Shown here piece after piece: positions 16,482 through 24,436 of a stretch of DNA of 32,358 bases (position 1 is the stretch's first letter; each line of letters begins with the position of its first letter). The stretch lies in the NCBI GenBank assembly GCA_944389055.1, contig CALXKY010000005.1, forward strand, positions 1 to 32,358. The letters run 5' to 3'. The position numbers and the translations under genes were made by a program. The notes under the pieces are model-generated. The model did not search any database. It saw only the letters and a list, made by a program, of their open reading frames with translations, and had not been told where the DNA came from. Origin of the DNA: an uncultured Spirochaetaceae bacterium. GTDB lineage: Bacteria > Spirochaetota > Spirochaetia > Sphaerochaetales > Sphaerochaetaceae.

Positions 16482-17441
16482 TCATGGGCGGATGATGTTC
16501 TTCGGTGTGCCGATTACGAATGACACGAGATTGTCCAGCACGGAGTTCATCAGCCTTATCCTTGTTTCCTTTGCAGCCCATGCGATATGCGGCGTGATGA
16601 TGCAGCCCGGTGCAGAAAGCAGCGGAGAGCCATCGGATGGCGGCTCCTGGGCAAGCACATCGAGTCCCGCTCCGGCAATGGTTCCGTCGGTGAGGGCTTC
16701 CGCAAGAGCCTCCTCATCGATGAGAGCACCGCGAGCTGTGTTTATGAGTATTGCCGAACGCTTCATCATCCTGAGCGTGTCCCTGCTGATCATCTTTTCC
16801 GTATCAGGCGTCAGAGGAACATGGAGTGTGATGAAATCAGAGGTACGCAGAAGCTCTTCAGCCAGAAGAGGCCTGAAGCCTTTCCTCTCTGCCTCGGGCT
16901 TTGGGCTTCTTGATGAATAGACGACTTCCATTCCGAATGCATCTGCGATCTCCGCGGTCCTCATCCCTATATGCCCCATGCCTATGATTCCGATTCTCTT
17001 TCCGTGGATTTCCTGCAGGGGATAGTCCCAGAAGGTGAAATAACCGCAGCTTCCCCATCTGCCGCTCCTGACAAGTTCCGAATGCTCCGAGACGCGGTGG
17101 GTGAAGGCGAGGATGTGAGCGAATACGGATTCCGCAACGCCTTCGGTGCTGTATTCCGGGACATTGGTGACTGTGATTCCCATTTCATCGGCGGCCTTGA
17201 TATCGATGATATTGTATCCCGTGGCTGTGATGCCTATGTATTTCAGCTTCGGAAGCGCTTCCATCGTCTCCCTTGTGAAAGGAACCTTGTTCGTCAGCAC
17301 GGCATCCGCATCGATGCATCTCTGGATGATTTCATCCTTCCCCGTCCTGTCATATACCGTCAGCGTTCCGACGCTCCTGAAGTCATCCCAGGAGAGATCT
17401 CCCGGATTGAGCGCATGTCCATCAAGCACGACTATCTTCAT
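16482..17441 (-). CDS. D-2-hydroxyacid dehydrogenase (glycerate dehydrogenase-like)
   Basis: An NAD(P)-dependent D-isomer-specific 2-hydroxyacid dehydrogenase of 319 residues. The Rossmann motif GMGHIG is at 154-159. The catalytic Arg (NTARG, Arg237), Glu (QEPP, Glu266) and His (TPHIAW, His285) are all present. The TPHIAWA context resembles glycerate dehydrogenase/hydroxypyruvate reductase more than lactate or phosphoglycerate dehydrogenases. Phosphoglycerate dehydrogenases also often carry extra C-terminal regulatory domains, absent here. Substrate assignment is therefore a family-level inference. It is divergent from grpE, and mscL lies downstream on the same strand. Confidence 0.9.
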   Translation of the reverse strand: MKIVVLDGHALNPGDLSWDDFRSVGTLTVYDRTGKDEIIQRCIDADAVLTNKVPFTRETMEALPKLKYIGITATGYNIIDIKAADEMGITVTNVPEYSTEGVAESVFAHILAFTHRVSEHSELVRSGRWGSCGYFTFWDYPLQEIHGKRIGIIGMGHIGMRTAEIADAFGMEVVYSSRSPKPEAERKGFRPLLAEELLRTSDFITLHVPLTPDTEKMISRDTLRMMKRSAILINTARGALIDEEALAEALTDGTIAGAGLDVLAQEPPSDGSPLLSAPGCIITPHIAWAAKETRIRLMNSVLDNLVSFVIGTPKNIIRP

Positions 17442-17469
17442 GCTTCCAGTCTACATCGCCAAGGTGCGT

Positions 17470-17531
17470 TTGACCATTTCCTTTCATGCTGTTAACTTTC
17501 CATTGTGCCTCATTGAGGCGTTCATGCAATG
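17470..17531 (+). promoter_or_regulatory. grpE promoter and start-occluding hairpin
   Basis: TTGACC (17470-17475) could be a -35 box. The -10 region 16-17 bases on (TTAACT or TAACTT) is poor. Downstream, GCCTC (17507-17511) pairs with GAGGC (17515-17519), and the outer arms CATTG (17501-17505) and CAATG (17527-17531) can also pair. The GAGGC arm is the Shine-Dalgarno-like sequence for the ATG at 17529, and the outer pair covers that ATG. The fold could limit translation at low temperature. No CIRCE element is present. Confidence 0.35.
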
Positions 17532-18137
17532 AAGAAGAAAAACAGAAAAGATAAAAGAGGCTCTGCGATGGCTGAAGAGGAAATGAAGAAGGAGGAGGTG
17601 GCCCAGGCTGCCACCGAGGAAGAGAAGACGGCTTCTGCTGAAGAGAATGCTGAGGCTGAGGTGGATGTGCTCCGCGGCAAGGTGAAGGAGCTCGAGGATA
17701 CGATTGCGGATCTCCGCGACAAGGCTCTCAGGGAAGCTGCCGAGGTCGAGAACTACAAGAAGCGCCTCAGGCAGGAGAAGGAGAATGCCGTAAAGTATGC
17801 CAATGAGGCGCTGATCAAGGATCTTCTCGATCCGCTCGATAATTTCTCCAGGGCGATAGAGGCTTCGGAGAAATCGAAGGATTTCGATACGATCCGCACC
17901 GGCGTGGTGATGGTCGAGGACCAGCTTCACTCGATACTGAAGAACAACTGGGGCCTTGAGTCATATTCCCCGGAAGGCGAGGATTTCGATCCCTCTGACA
18001 TGGAAGCCTGCATGATGCAGGAAGCGGATGGAATCGACAAGGAGAAGGTGATGCAGGTATTCATGAAGGGCTACAAGCTTCACGGCAAGGTCATCAGGGC
18101 CGCGAAGGTTGCTGTCGGAAAGCCGAAAAGCAATTGA
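17529..18137 (+). CDS. grpE: Nucleotide exchange factor GrpE
   Basis: GrpE, the exchange factor that releases ADP from DnaK. The product is 202 residues from the ATG at 17529. A second ATG at 17568, with a clear AAGAGG site 7 bases upstream, would give 189 residues and may be the main start. The N-terminus is acidic and low in complexity. It is followed by the long dimerising helix (with RDKALREAAEVENYKKR) and the C-terminal beta domain (SYSPEGEDFDPSDMEAC, then KGYKLHGKVIRAAKVAVGKP). It heads the chaperone cluster and is divergent from the dehydrogenase. Confidence 0.95.
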   Translation: MKKKNRKDKRGSAMAEEEMKKEEVAQAATEEEKTASAEENAEAEVDVLRGKVKELEDTIADLRDKALREAAEVENYKKRLRQEKENAVKYANEALIKDLLDPLDNFSRAIEASEKSKDFDTIRTGVVMVEDQLHSILKNNWGLESYSPEGEDFDPSDMEACMMQEADGIDKEKVMQVFMKGYKLHGKVIRAAKVAVGKPKSN

Positions 18138-18162
18138 CGATAGGAGCACCCTTTATTATTTT
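18134..18162 (+). promoter_or_regulatory. Candidate dnaK promoter
   Basis: TTGACG (18134-18139) overlaps the grpE stop codon, and TATTTT (18157-18162) lies 17 bases downstream. A separate promoter here would let DnaK be made in excess of GrpE. The -10 box is only a partial match. Confidence 0.4.
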
Positions 18163-18171
18163 ACCACTGGA

Positions 18172-18190
18172 TACGGAGCGGGGCTCCGTA
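18172..18190 (+). promoter_or_regulatory. Hairpin in the grpE-dnaK gap
   Basis: TACGGAGC and GCTCCGTA form a perfect 8-bp stem with a GGG loop. No T-run follows, so it is not an ordinary terminator. It lies just after the candidate dnaK promoter and about 37 bases before the dnaK ATG, so it may stabilise the dnaK mRNA 5' end or mark a processing site. Confidence 0.55.
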
Positions 18191-18227
18191 CGATGCTTGA
18201 TGAGCAATATTATGGAGAGAAGATAAA

Positions 18228-20159
18228 ATGGGAAAGATCATAGGTATAGACCTTGGAACGACAAATAGCTGCGTTGCTGTGATGGAGGGCAGCGAGCCTG
18301 TCGTCATCGCGAACAGCGAAGGTGATAGAACCACTCCGTCTGTAGTCGGATTCACAGAGACTGACCGCCTCGTAGGAAAGCCTGCGAAGAACCAGATGGT
18401 CACGAATCCTGAGAATACGGTCTATTCGATCAAGAGGTTCATGGGAAGGAAGTTCCATGAGGTCTCCGAAGAGATAAAGATGGTGCCATACAAGGTTGTA
18501 TCCGGCGCCAATGATGAGATAAAGGTCTCCATCAGGGGCCACGAGTATTCCCCTCAGGAGATTTCGGCAATCGTTCTCCAGAAGATGAAGAAGACTGCCG
18601 AGGATTACCTTGGAGAGCCGGTGACAGAGGCTGTCATCACGGTCCCCGCATACTTCAATGACGCACAGCGCCAGGCAACGAAGGATGCTGGACGCATCGC
18701 TGGTCTTGAGGTCAAGAGAATCGTCAATGAGCCTACGGCTGCTGCTCTGGCATATGGCTTCGGCAAGGATAAGTCGGATAAGGAAGAGACGATTGCTGTC
18801 TACGATTTCGGCGGCGGTACATTCGATATCTCAATCCTTGAGCTCGGCGATGGTGTTTTCGAGGTCAAGTCCACCAATGGTGATACGCACCTTGGAGGAG
18901 ACAATATCGATCAGGTCATCATCGACTGGATGGTAGCTGACTTCAAGAAGAATACAGGCATTGACCTCTCGCAGGACAAGATGGCGCTTCAGAGGCTCAA
19001 GGAAGCAGCGGAGCAGGCGAAGATCGTGCTTTCGTCGTCCACTACGACTACTATCAACCTGCCGTTCATCACAGCTGATGCAACGGGCCCGAAGCACCTG
19101 CAGATGGAGCTCACGAGAGCTAAGTTCGAGCAGATGATCGCACCGCTCGTGGAGAGAACAAGGATTCCGTGCGAGAACGCGCTCCGCGATGCCGGTATCT
19201 CCGCATCTGGCGTTGATGAGGTCATCCTCGTCGGCGGCTCATCCAGGATCCCGTGCGTTCAGGCCCTCGTCAAGGAGCTTTTCGGCAAGGAGCCGCACAA
19301 GGGAGTAAACCCTGATGAGGTCGTTGCTGTAGGCGCATCCATCCAGGGCGGCATCCTCAAGGGAGACGTAAAGGATGTTCTTCTTCTGGATGTCACACCG
19401 CTTTCGCTCGGTATCGAGACGCTCGGCGGTGTCTGCACGAAGCTGATCGAGAGGAACACGACGATTCCTACCAGGAAGAGCCAGATCTTCTCCACGGCAA
19501 GCGATGGTCAGACAGCTGTGTCCATCCATGTTCTCCAGGGTGAGCGTGAGCTTGCTTCCCAGAACAGGACGCTCGGGACATTCAACCTTGAAGGTATCGC
19601 TCCTGCACCGCGCGGAGTACCTCAGATTGAGGTCACCTTCGATATCGATGCAAACGGCATAGTCCATGTATCGGCAAAGGATCTCGGCACAGGCAAGGAG
19701 CAGAAGATCAGGATCGAATCCTCCTCCGGCCTTTCTGAGCAGGAGATTGACAGGATGGTCAAGGATGCCGAGGCGCATGCAGCCGAGGATAAGAAGGCAA
19801 GGGATACCATCGAGGCCAGGAACAACGGTGAAAGCGTCGTCTACGCAACCGAGAAGGCTCTTAAGGATTATGGCGATAAGGTCTCTGCCGATGAGAGAAG
19901 CAGGATCGAGAGCGCTCTCCAGGAGCTCAAGGATGCTCTTGCAAACAGCAACGCAACCGCAGATGAGCTCAAGAGCAAGACGGAGAAGGTACAGCAGGCT
20001 TCTATGGAGCTTGGACAGAAGGTCTATGAGGCAGCGCAGCAGCAGAATGGCGGACAGAACGCCGCTGGCGGTGCATCCTCTGCCGGCAACCAGTCATCCT
20101 CATCTTCTTCCGGAAATGATGATGGCACGATGGACGCAAGCTACGAAGAGGTCAAGTAA
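18228..20159 (+). CDS. dnaK: Molecular chaperone DnaK (Hsp70)
   Basis: DnaK, the Hsp70 chaperone that binds exposed hydrophobic peptides in an ATP-driven cycle with DnaJ and GrpE. The 643-residue product has the nucleotide-binding domain (GIDLGTTNS at 5-13, [13 protein letters not shown], and [13 protein letters not shown]). The linker is [15 protein letters not shown], followed by the substrate-binding domain, a helical lid, and a Gly/Ser/Gln-rich tail ending YEEVK. Length is standard. GGAGAG precedes the ATG. It lies between grpE and dnaJ in a complete chaperone set. Confidence 0.99.
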   Translation: MGKIIGIDLGTTNSCVAVMEGSEPVVIANSEGDRTTPSVVGFTETDRLVGKPAKNQMVTNPENTVYSIKRFMGRKFHEVSEEIKMVPYKVVSGANDEIKVSIRGHEYSPQEISAIVLQKMKKTAEDYLGEPVTEAVITVPAYFNDAQRQATKDAGRIAGLEVKRIVNEPTAAALAYGFGKDKSDKEETIAVYDFGGGTFDISILELGDGVFEVKSTNGDTHLGGDNIDQVIIDWMVADFKKNTGIDLSQDKMALQRLKEAAEQAKIVLSSSTTTTINLPFITADATGPKHLQMELTRAKFEQMIAPLVERTRIPCENALRDAGISASGVDEVILVGGSSRIPCVQALVKELFGKEPHKGVNPDEVVAVGASIQGGILKGDVKDVLLLDVTPLSLGIETLGGVCTKLIERNTTIPTRKSQIFSTASDGQTAVSIHVLQGERELASQNRTLGTFNLEGIAPAPRGVPQIEVTFDIDANGIVHVSAKDLGTGKEQKIRIESSSGLSEQEIDRMVKDAEAHAAEDKKARDTIEARNNGESVVYATEKALKDYGDKVSADERSRIESALQELKDALANSNATADELKSKTEKVQQASMELGQKVYEAAQQQNGGQNAAGGASSAGNQSSSSSSGNDDGTMDASYEEVK

Positions 20160-20185
20160 CAGAGGGCCTCTGCAGAGTATCCGGG

Positions 20186-20209
20186 AAGCAGCATGGAAGC
20201 ATGCTGCTT
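20186..20209 (+). promoter_or_regulatory. Attenuator-like hairpin between dnaK and dnaJ
   Basis: AAGCAGCATG and CATGCTGCTT form a perfect 10-bp stem with a GAAG loop, followed by only TCTGCC. The stem is strong but the T-tract is poor, so it may terminate some transcripts or shield dnaK mRNA from 3' decay, lowering dnaJ relative to dnaK. A shorter CAGAGG/CCTCTG hairpin lies directly after the dnaK stop (20160-20172). Confidence 0.6.
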
Positions 20210-20229
20210 TCTGCCGTTGAGAGGGAGTT

Positions 20230-21342
20230 ATGGCTAAGAGAGATTATTATGAGGTGCTCGGTGTCTCCAAGACAGCTACCGAGGAAGAGATAAAGAAGGC
20301 GTACAGGAAGATAGCGCTGCAGAATCATCCGGATACGCATCCCAATGACAAGGATGCCGAGGAGAGGTTCAAGGAGGCCAGTGAAGCCTACGAGGTCCTT
20401 TCCGATCCGAAGAAGAGAAGCGCCTATGACCAGTTCGGATTCAGCGGCATGAATGATTTCCAGGGTGGAGCCGCCGGCAATTATTCGAACGTCTACCGCG
20501 ATTTCTCCGATATCTTCGGAGGATCCGGCTTCTCGGATTTCTTCTCATCCTTCTTCGGAGGCGGCGGAAGGGCGCAGCAGCGCTCTGGATACGGTGAGCC
20601 CGGCGCTTCCCTCAGGTATGACATAACCATAGACTTCAGTGAGGCTGTCAACGGATGCCGGAAGGAGATCACATTCGGCCACAAGGTGAAGTGCTCCTCA
20701 TGCGGAGGAACAGGCGGAACAGGCAGGAAGACATGTCCCACCTGCCACGGTTCTGGACGTGTGACGAGCGGCAACGGTTTCTTCCAGATGGCCTCCACCT
20801 GCCGCACCTGCGGAGGAACTGGTCATATAATCGAGAATCCGTGTGCCTCGTGCCACGGAACGGGAACGGAGACGAAGACCGAAAAGCTCATGGTCACGAT
20901 TCCTGCAGGCGTCGATAACGGGTCGCGCCTCACGCTCCGCGGCAAGGGCGATGCCGGTACGAACGGCGGAGCAGATGGTGATCTCATCCTTTTCATATCA
21001 GTCCGTCCCGATAAGTACTTCGTCAGGGAAGGCAGCGATGTCTACCTCCAGATACCTGTAGCGGTTACGCAGGCTGCGCTCGGTGCATCGGTCCTTGTCC
21101 CCACAGTCGATGGCGTGAACATCAAGGTGGATATACCAGCAGGCATACAGTCTGGTACAATGCTCCGTGTGAAGGGAAAGGGAATCCCGTCTCCGAGAGG
21201 GAACCAGCGCGGTGATATGTATCTCCGTATCCTGGTTGAGACGCCCAGACGGCTTTCCATGAAGGCAAAGGAGCTCATGAAGGAGCTCGCCAGGGAGCTT
21301 AAGGAGACCACGAGCCCCACACCGATGGAGTTCCAGGAATAA
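20230..21342 (+). CDS. dnaJ: Co-chaperone DnaJ (Hsp40)
   Basis: DnaJ, which delivers unfolded proteins to DnaK and stimulates its ATPase. The 370-residue product has the J domain (residues 1-70, HPD at 33-35) and a Gly/Phe-rich linker (about 75-120). Four zinc repeats follow: [24 protein letters not shown] and CASCHGTG. The C-terminal substrate-binding domains come last. All key residues are present, so this is a type I DnaJ. A GAGGGAG site precedes the ATG. The stop overlaps the start of rlmB (TAATG). Confidence 0.98.
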   Translation: MAKRDYYEVLGVSKTATEEEIKKAYRKIALQNHPDTHPNDKDAEERFKEASEAYEVLSDPKKRSAYDQFGFSGMNDFQGGAAGNYSNVYRDFSDIFGGSGFSDFFSSFFGGGGRAQQRSGYGEPGASLRYDITIDFSEAVNGCRKEITFGHKVKCSSCGGTGGTGRKTCPTCHGSGRVTSGNGFFQMASTCRTCGGTGHIIENPCASCHGTGTETKTEKLMVTIPAGVDNGSRLTLRGKGDAGTNGGADGDLILFISVRPDKYFVREGSDVYLQIPVAVTQAALGASVLVPTVDGVNIKVDIPAGIQSGTMLRVKGKGIPSPRGNQRGDMYLRILVETPRRLSMKAKELMKELARELKETTSPTPMEFQE

Positions 21343-22088
21343 TGGGTGAGAAAGTTTACGGATACCATGCTATTGAAGAGGCCCTGAAGAAAGCAGGGAT
21401 GGGTTCTACGCTGTATATCCAGCGTCAGGGCGGAGAGAAGCTCGAGGCTCTTGCAAGGCAGGCGAAGCTTACCGGCAAGGTCGCTGTGAAGAAGCTTTCA
21501 CGCGAGGAGCTTGAGAGAATGCTTCCCGATGCGGATCTGAGGGGTGCCCTTCTTGATCTCGGAGGCCCCAGAAGGGGAGCCTCCCGCCTTATCGAGACGG
21601 ATGTCGAGGAGTTCTGCGCGAAGCTCGGCGAAGATGATGCGGCGCTTGTCCTCATTCTCGATGGCATCACCGATCCCCATAATCTCGGTGCGATTCTCCG
21701 CTCTGCAGATCAGTTCGGGGCTGATCTCGTGATGATTCCTGAGCGCCGTGCAGTGCAGGCGAATGAGACAGTGGTCAAAGTCTCATCCGGAGCTGCGCAG
21801 TATGTGCCGATCTCTGTGGTGACGAATCTGACCAGGGAGATCAAGGTGCTCAAGGATAACGGCTTCTGGATCTATGGCGCTGATATGGCAGGCGAGGAAA
21901 GCTATTCCATCTCATTTCCCAGGCGCACGGCCATCGTCATGGGATCGGAAGGCAATGGCATGTCCCAGCTTGTGAGGAAGAACTGCGATCATATCATCTC
22001 GATACCGATGCAGGGACACATAGATTCCCTCAACGTATCGGTCGCTGCAGGCATACTTCTCTACGAATTCAGACGCCCCAGGGCGTAA
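21342..22088 (+). CDS. rlmB: 23S rRNA 2'-O-methyltransferase, TrmH/RlmB family
   Basis: A SpoU/TrmH-family RNA 2'-O-methyltransferase of 248 residues, most like RlmB, which methylates a guanosine in the 23S rRNA peptidyl-transferase region. The N-terminal substrate-binding domain starts YGYHAIEEAL. The C-terminal knotted domain shows LDGITDPHNLGAILRSA, IVMGSEGNGMS and IPMQGHIDSLNVSVAAGI, the three family motifs. The ATG overlaps the dnaJ stop by one base, so it is probably read with the chaperones. Other TrmH-family targets cannot be ruled out. It ends two bases from the convergent purD-like gene. Confidence 0.9.
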   Translation: MGEKVYGYHAIEEALKKAGMGSTLYIQRQGGEKLEALARQAKLTGKVAVKKLSREELERMLPDADLRGALLDLGGPRRGASRLIETDVEEFCAKLGEDDAALVLILDGITDPHNLGAILRSADQFGADLVMIPERRAVQANETVVKVSSGAAQYVPISVVTNLTREIKVLKDNGFWIYGADMAGEESYSISFPRRTAIVMGSEGNGMSQLVRKNCDHIISIPMQGHIDSLNVSVAAGILLYEFRRPRA

Positions 22089-22090
22089 TC

Positions 22091-23350
22091 TCAGGAGAAA
22101 TAGGCGTTTCCTATGTCGTCTCTGTACCAGAGGCCCGGGAAGCGCTTTCTCTTTATGAGATCGTAAGCATTTCTGTTCGCCTCTCCGATGCTCTCTCCCT
22201 TGCCGACTACGGTGAAGTTCCTTCCTCCTGTCGTTATGGCCTTGCCGTCCTTCTCCTGGATTGCACCGCAGAATACGATCGGTCCATTGCTCAGCGGCTC
22301 GAGGAACATCGGCGTGATGCCTTCGATCTCGCGTCCTGTCTGCGGATGCAGCGGATAGCCTTCTGAAGCAAGAACGACAGCAACAGTGCTTTCATCCGTG
22401 GTAGAGAGCTCAACAGAGCTTACCTCATCCTTCTCCATGGCCCAGAGGATGGATATGAGATCAGTGTTTATGATCGGGATCATGGCCTGCGCCGCGGGGT
22501 CGTTGAAGCGTACATGATAATCCACGAGATACGGCTCCTTGTCCGGGGTTATCATCAGTGAGAGCGTGAGTATACCCTTGTAGGCAAGCTGTTCCACCTG
22601 CATGCCGTAGAGCGTCGGGTTTATGATCCGCTCGACAACCTTCTCCTTTATCTCGTCGATGATCGGCAGCGGGCAGAGAGCGCCCATTCCTCCCGTGGGC
22701 GTGTCATCATCGGAGGCTTTCCGCGTATAGTCGCTTGTAATCGGAAGCATCAGATATCCGTTCCTGTCGAGGAGGAGCGAGCAGCTTGCAGGCGTGCCTG
22801 AGATGAATTCCTCAAGGAGCACCGGTCCTTTCCTGAAGAGTATCTTCGAGTAGTCTACCAGGGCACCCGTGTCAGATGAGGAGAGCATTATCCTCGATGG
22901 CGTGACATAGTTGCTCTTTATCGTGAAATGCTCGCCGCTGTGGCGTTCAAGATATTTCGTGAGTCCCTCGATGTCACCGAAGAGGGAGCTATGCGGGATC
23001 GGTATGTTGTGCCGTCTGGTGAATGCCCTTGAGAATGATCTGTCGCCTTCGAGCTTCACCGATCCTTCCGGCGCTCCGAATGTGCGTATTCCTCTGTCAT
23101 TGAGGTATTTCACCACTCCGGTGAAGAGCGGGGCTTCCGTTCCGATGAATACATAATCGATATCATGTTCCCTGCATGCCTGATAGACCGCCTCCGGATC
23201 CGCGGGATCCACATCGGGCAGATTCGTGCACAGCCTTCCGGTGGCGAAATTCCCCGGAGCTGCAAACAGCCCGGAGAGATAGCAGCTTCTGCTGAACCAC
23301 CATGCAACAGCATGGTCCTTAGCTCCAGACCCAAGCAGTAGAACGCGCAT
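22091..23350 (-). CDS. purD: Divergent PurD-like ATP-grasp ligase
   Basis: A 419-residue protein colinear with phosphoribosylamine-glycine ligase (GAR synthetase, about 430 residues), the second step of purine synthesis. It keeps the N-terminal GSGAKDHA (7-14), APGN, IGTEAPL, LEEFISG and GGMGA (220-224). Several conserved motifs are changed. The KADGLAAGKGV block reads KSNYVTPSRIM (145-155), QDHKR reads SDYTR (206-210), and the metal-ligand EFN in EFNxRFGDPE reads DYH (277-279). It may be a fast-evolving PurD or an ATP-grasp enzyme with another substrate. AAAGGAG precedes the ATG. It lies downstream of dusB on the same strand. No other pur gene is in the window. Confidence 0.75.
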   Translation of the reverse strand: MRVLLLGSGAKDHAVAWWFSRSCYLSGLFAAPGNFATGRLCTNLPDVDPADPEAVYQACREHDIDYVFIGTEAPLFTGVVKYLNDRGIRTFGAPEGSVKLEGDRSFSRAFTRRHNIPIPHSSLFGDIEGLTKYLERHSGEHFTIKSNYVTPSRIMLSSSDTGALVDYSKILFRKGPVLLEEFISGTPASCSLLLDRNGYLMLPITSDYTRKASDDDTPTGGMGALCPLPIIDEIKEKVVERIINPTLYGMQVEQLAYKGILTLSLMITPDKEPYLVDYHVRFNDPAAQAMIPIINTDLISILWAMEKDEVSSVELSTTDESTVAVVLASEGYPLHPQTGREIEGITPMFLEPLSNGPIVFCGAIQEKDGKAITTGGRNFTVVGKGESIGEANRNAYDLIKRKRFPGLWYRDDIGNAYFS

Positions 23351-23423
23351 CAGTGACTCCTTTGATTAAAACGCTACCATACCGGAAGGTGAAAATCAAA
23401 GAAAATCGGAAAGGCTGAGAGCG

Positions 23424-24380
23424 TTAGCGGAGAAGCAGTCCAAGTGCCTCCGCCATCTCCTCTTCAGTGAGGGCCATGCCGATTGCATTCTTCGCTTTCG
23501 CGCTTCCCGGGATGCCCTTGATGTAGGCCATGAGATGCTTGCGCATTTCCCTGCAGCCGACATTCTCGCCGAAGTATCTGATCATGAGGCGGAGGTGCGT
23601 CATGGCCGTCCCGATCCGTTCCTCAAGCGATGGGACGGCATAGCTTCCTCTGGATGCAAGCTCCTTCGTCTCTCGGAATATGAATGGGTTCCCTATAGCG
23701 CCGCGCGCGAACATCACGCCATCGAGGCCGCAGCCATCCATAAGGGCGATTGCATCTTCCGGGGAGAATATATCCCCCGATCCGAATAGGAGGATCCCGC
23801 TGCCGCTGAAGTGCCGGGCGATTTCCCTGAACGCGTTCCTGTCTGCTTTGCCTGAGTATCCCTGGGCACGTGTCCTGGCGTGCAGCGTCAGCATCTCCGC
23901 ACCCGCTTCTGCCGCTTCATCAGCAAAAGCAAGGTAATTGATGGAATCAGAGTCCCATCCCAGGCGGAACTTCACCGAGACCGGTATATCTGTGTGCTTT
24001 TTTATCGTCTTTACGATCTTCCCGATAGCCCCGGGATTCCTCATCAGCGCGGAGCCTGCTCCTGTCTTCACGACCTTCGGTACAGGGCAGCCACAGTTGA
24101 TGTCGATTACGGCGGGATCATGCTGCAGGAGGCTTTCAATCGCACGTTCCACAGGATCCTCGGATGGCCCGAAGATCTGGATGATGAGCCTGTCCTCTCC
24201 TGGAAAGCGCTCGAGCAGGGCCTTTGTCTTGTCCCCGCCTCTGGCAAGTCCCTCTGCGCTCACCATCTCCGTTACTGCGGCATCCGCTCCCATTGAGCGC
24301 GCCACTTCCCTGAATGCCTTGTCCGTATAACCTGCAAGAGGGGCCAGTATGAATGGCCCTCCGATCGTCCCTATATTCAC
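23424..24380 (-). CDS. dusB: tRNA-dihydrouridine synthase (DusB-like)
   Basis: A flavin-dependent tRNA-dihydrouridine synthase, which reduces uridines in the tRNA D-loop using FMN and NADPH. From the GTG at 24380 the product is 318 residues. The FMN-binding barrel starts with APLAGYTDKAFR. The catalytic Cys is in INCGCPVPKV (Cys98), and LHARTRAQGYSG and FARGAIGNPFIF follow. The GTG gives the normal N-terminus (NIGTIGGPFILAP); a TTG nine codons earlier is open but less likely. No clear Shine-Dalgarno sequence precedes the GTG. The gene is divergent from ricT across 56 bases and upstream of the purD-like gene. Confidence 0.92.
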   Translation of the reverse strand: MNIGTIGGPFILAPLAGYTDKAFREVARSMGADAAVTEMVSAEGLARGGDKTKALLERFPGEDRLIIQIFGPSEDPVERAIESLLQHDPAVIDINCGCPVPKVVKTGAGSALMRNPGAIGKIVKTIKKHTDIPVSVKFRLGWDSDSINYLAFADEAAEAGAEMLTLHARTRAQGYSGKADRNAFREIARHFSGSGILLFGSGDIFSPEDAIALMDGCGLDGVMFARGAIGNPFIFRETKELASRGSYAVPSLEERIGTAMTHLRLMIRYFGENVGCREMRKHLMAYIKGIPGSAKAKNAIGMALTEEEMAEALGLLLR

Positions 24381-24436
24381 GCCACGATGATAGCATAGAC
24401 TTCCCAAATTGCCATCTGTGTGTTAGCTTTTCAGCT

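Noticed and set aside
17442-18227. CIRCE element for heat-shock control upstream of grpE or dnaK
   Set aside because: I looked for the TTAGCACTC-N9-GAGTGCTAA dyad in both gaps and found none; the dyads present are different.
22073-22086. ACGCC/GGCGT hairpin at the end of rlmB as a terminator
   Set aside because: The stem is only 5 bp, lies in coding sequence, and has no T-run on either strand.
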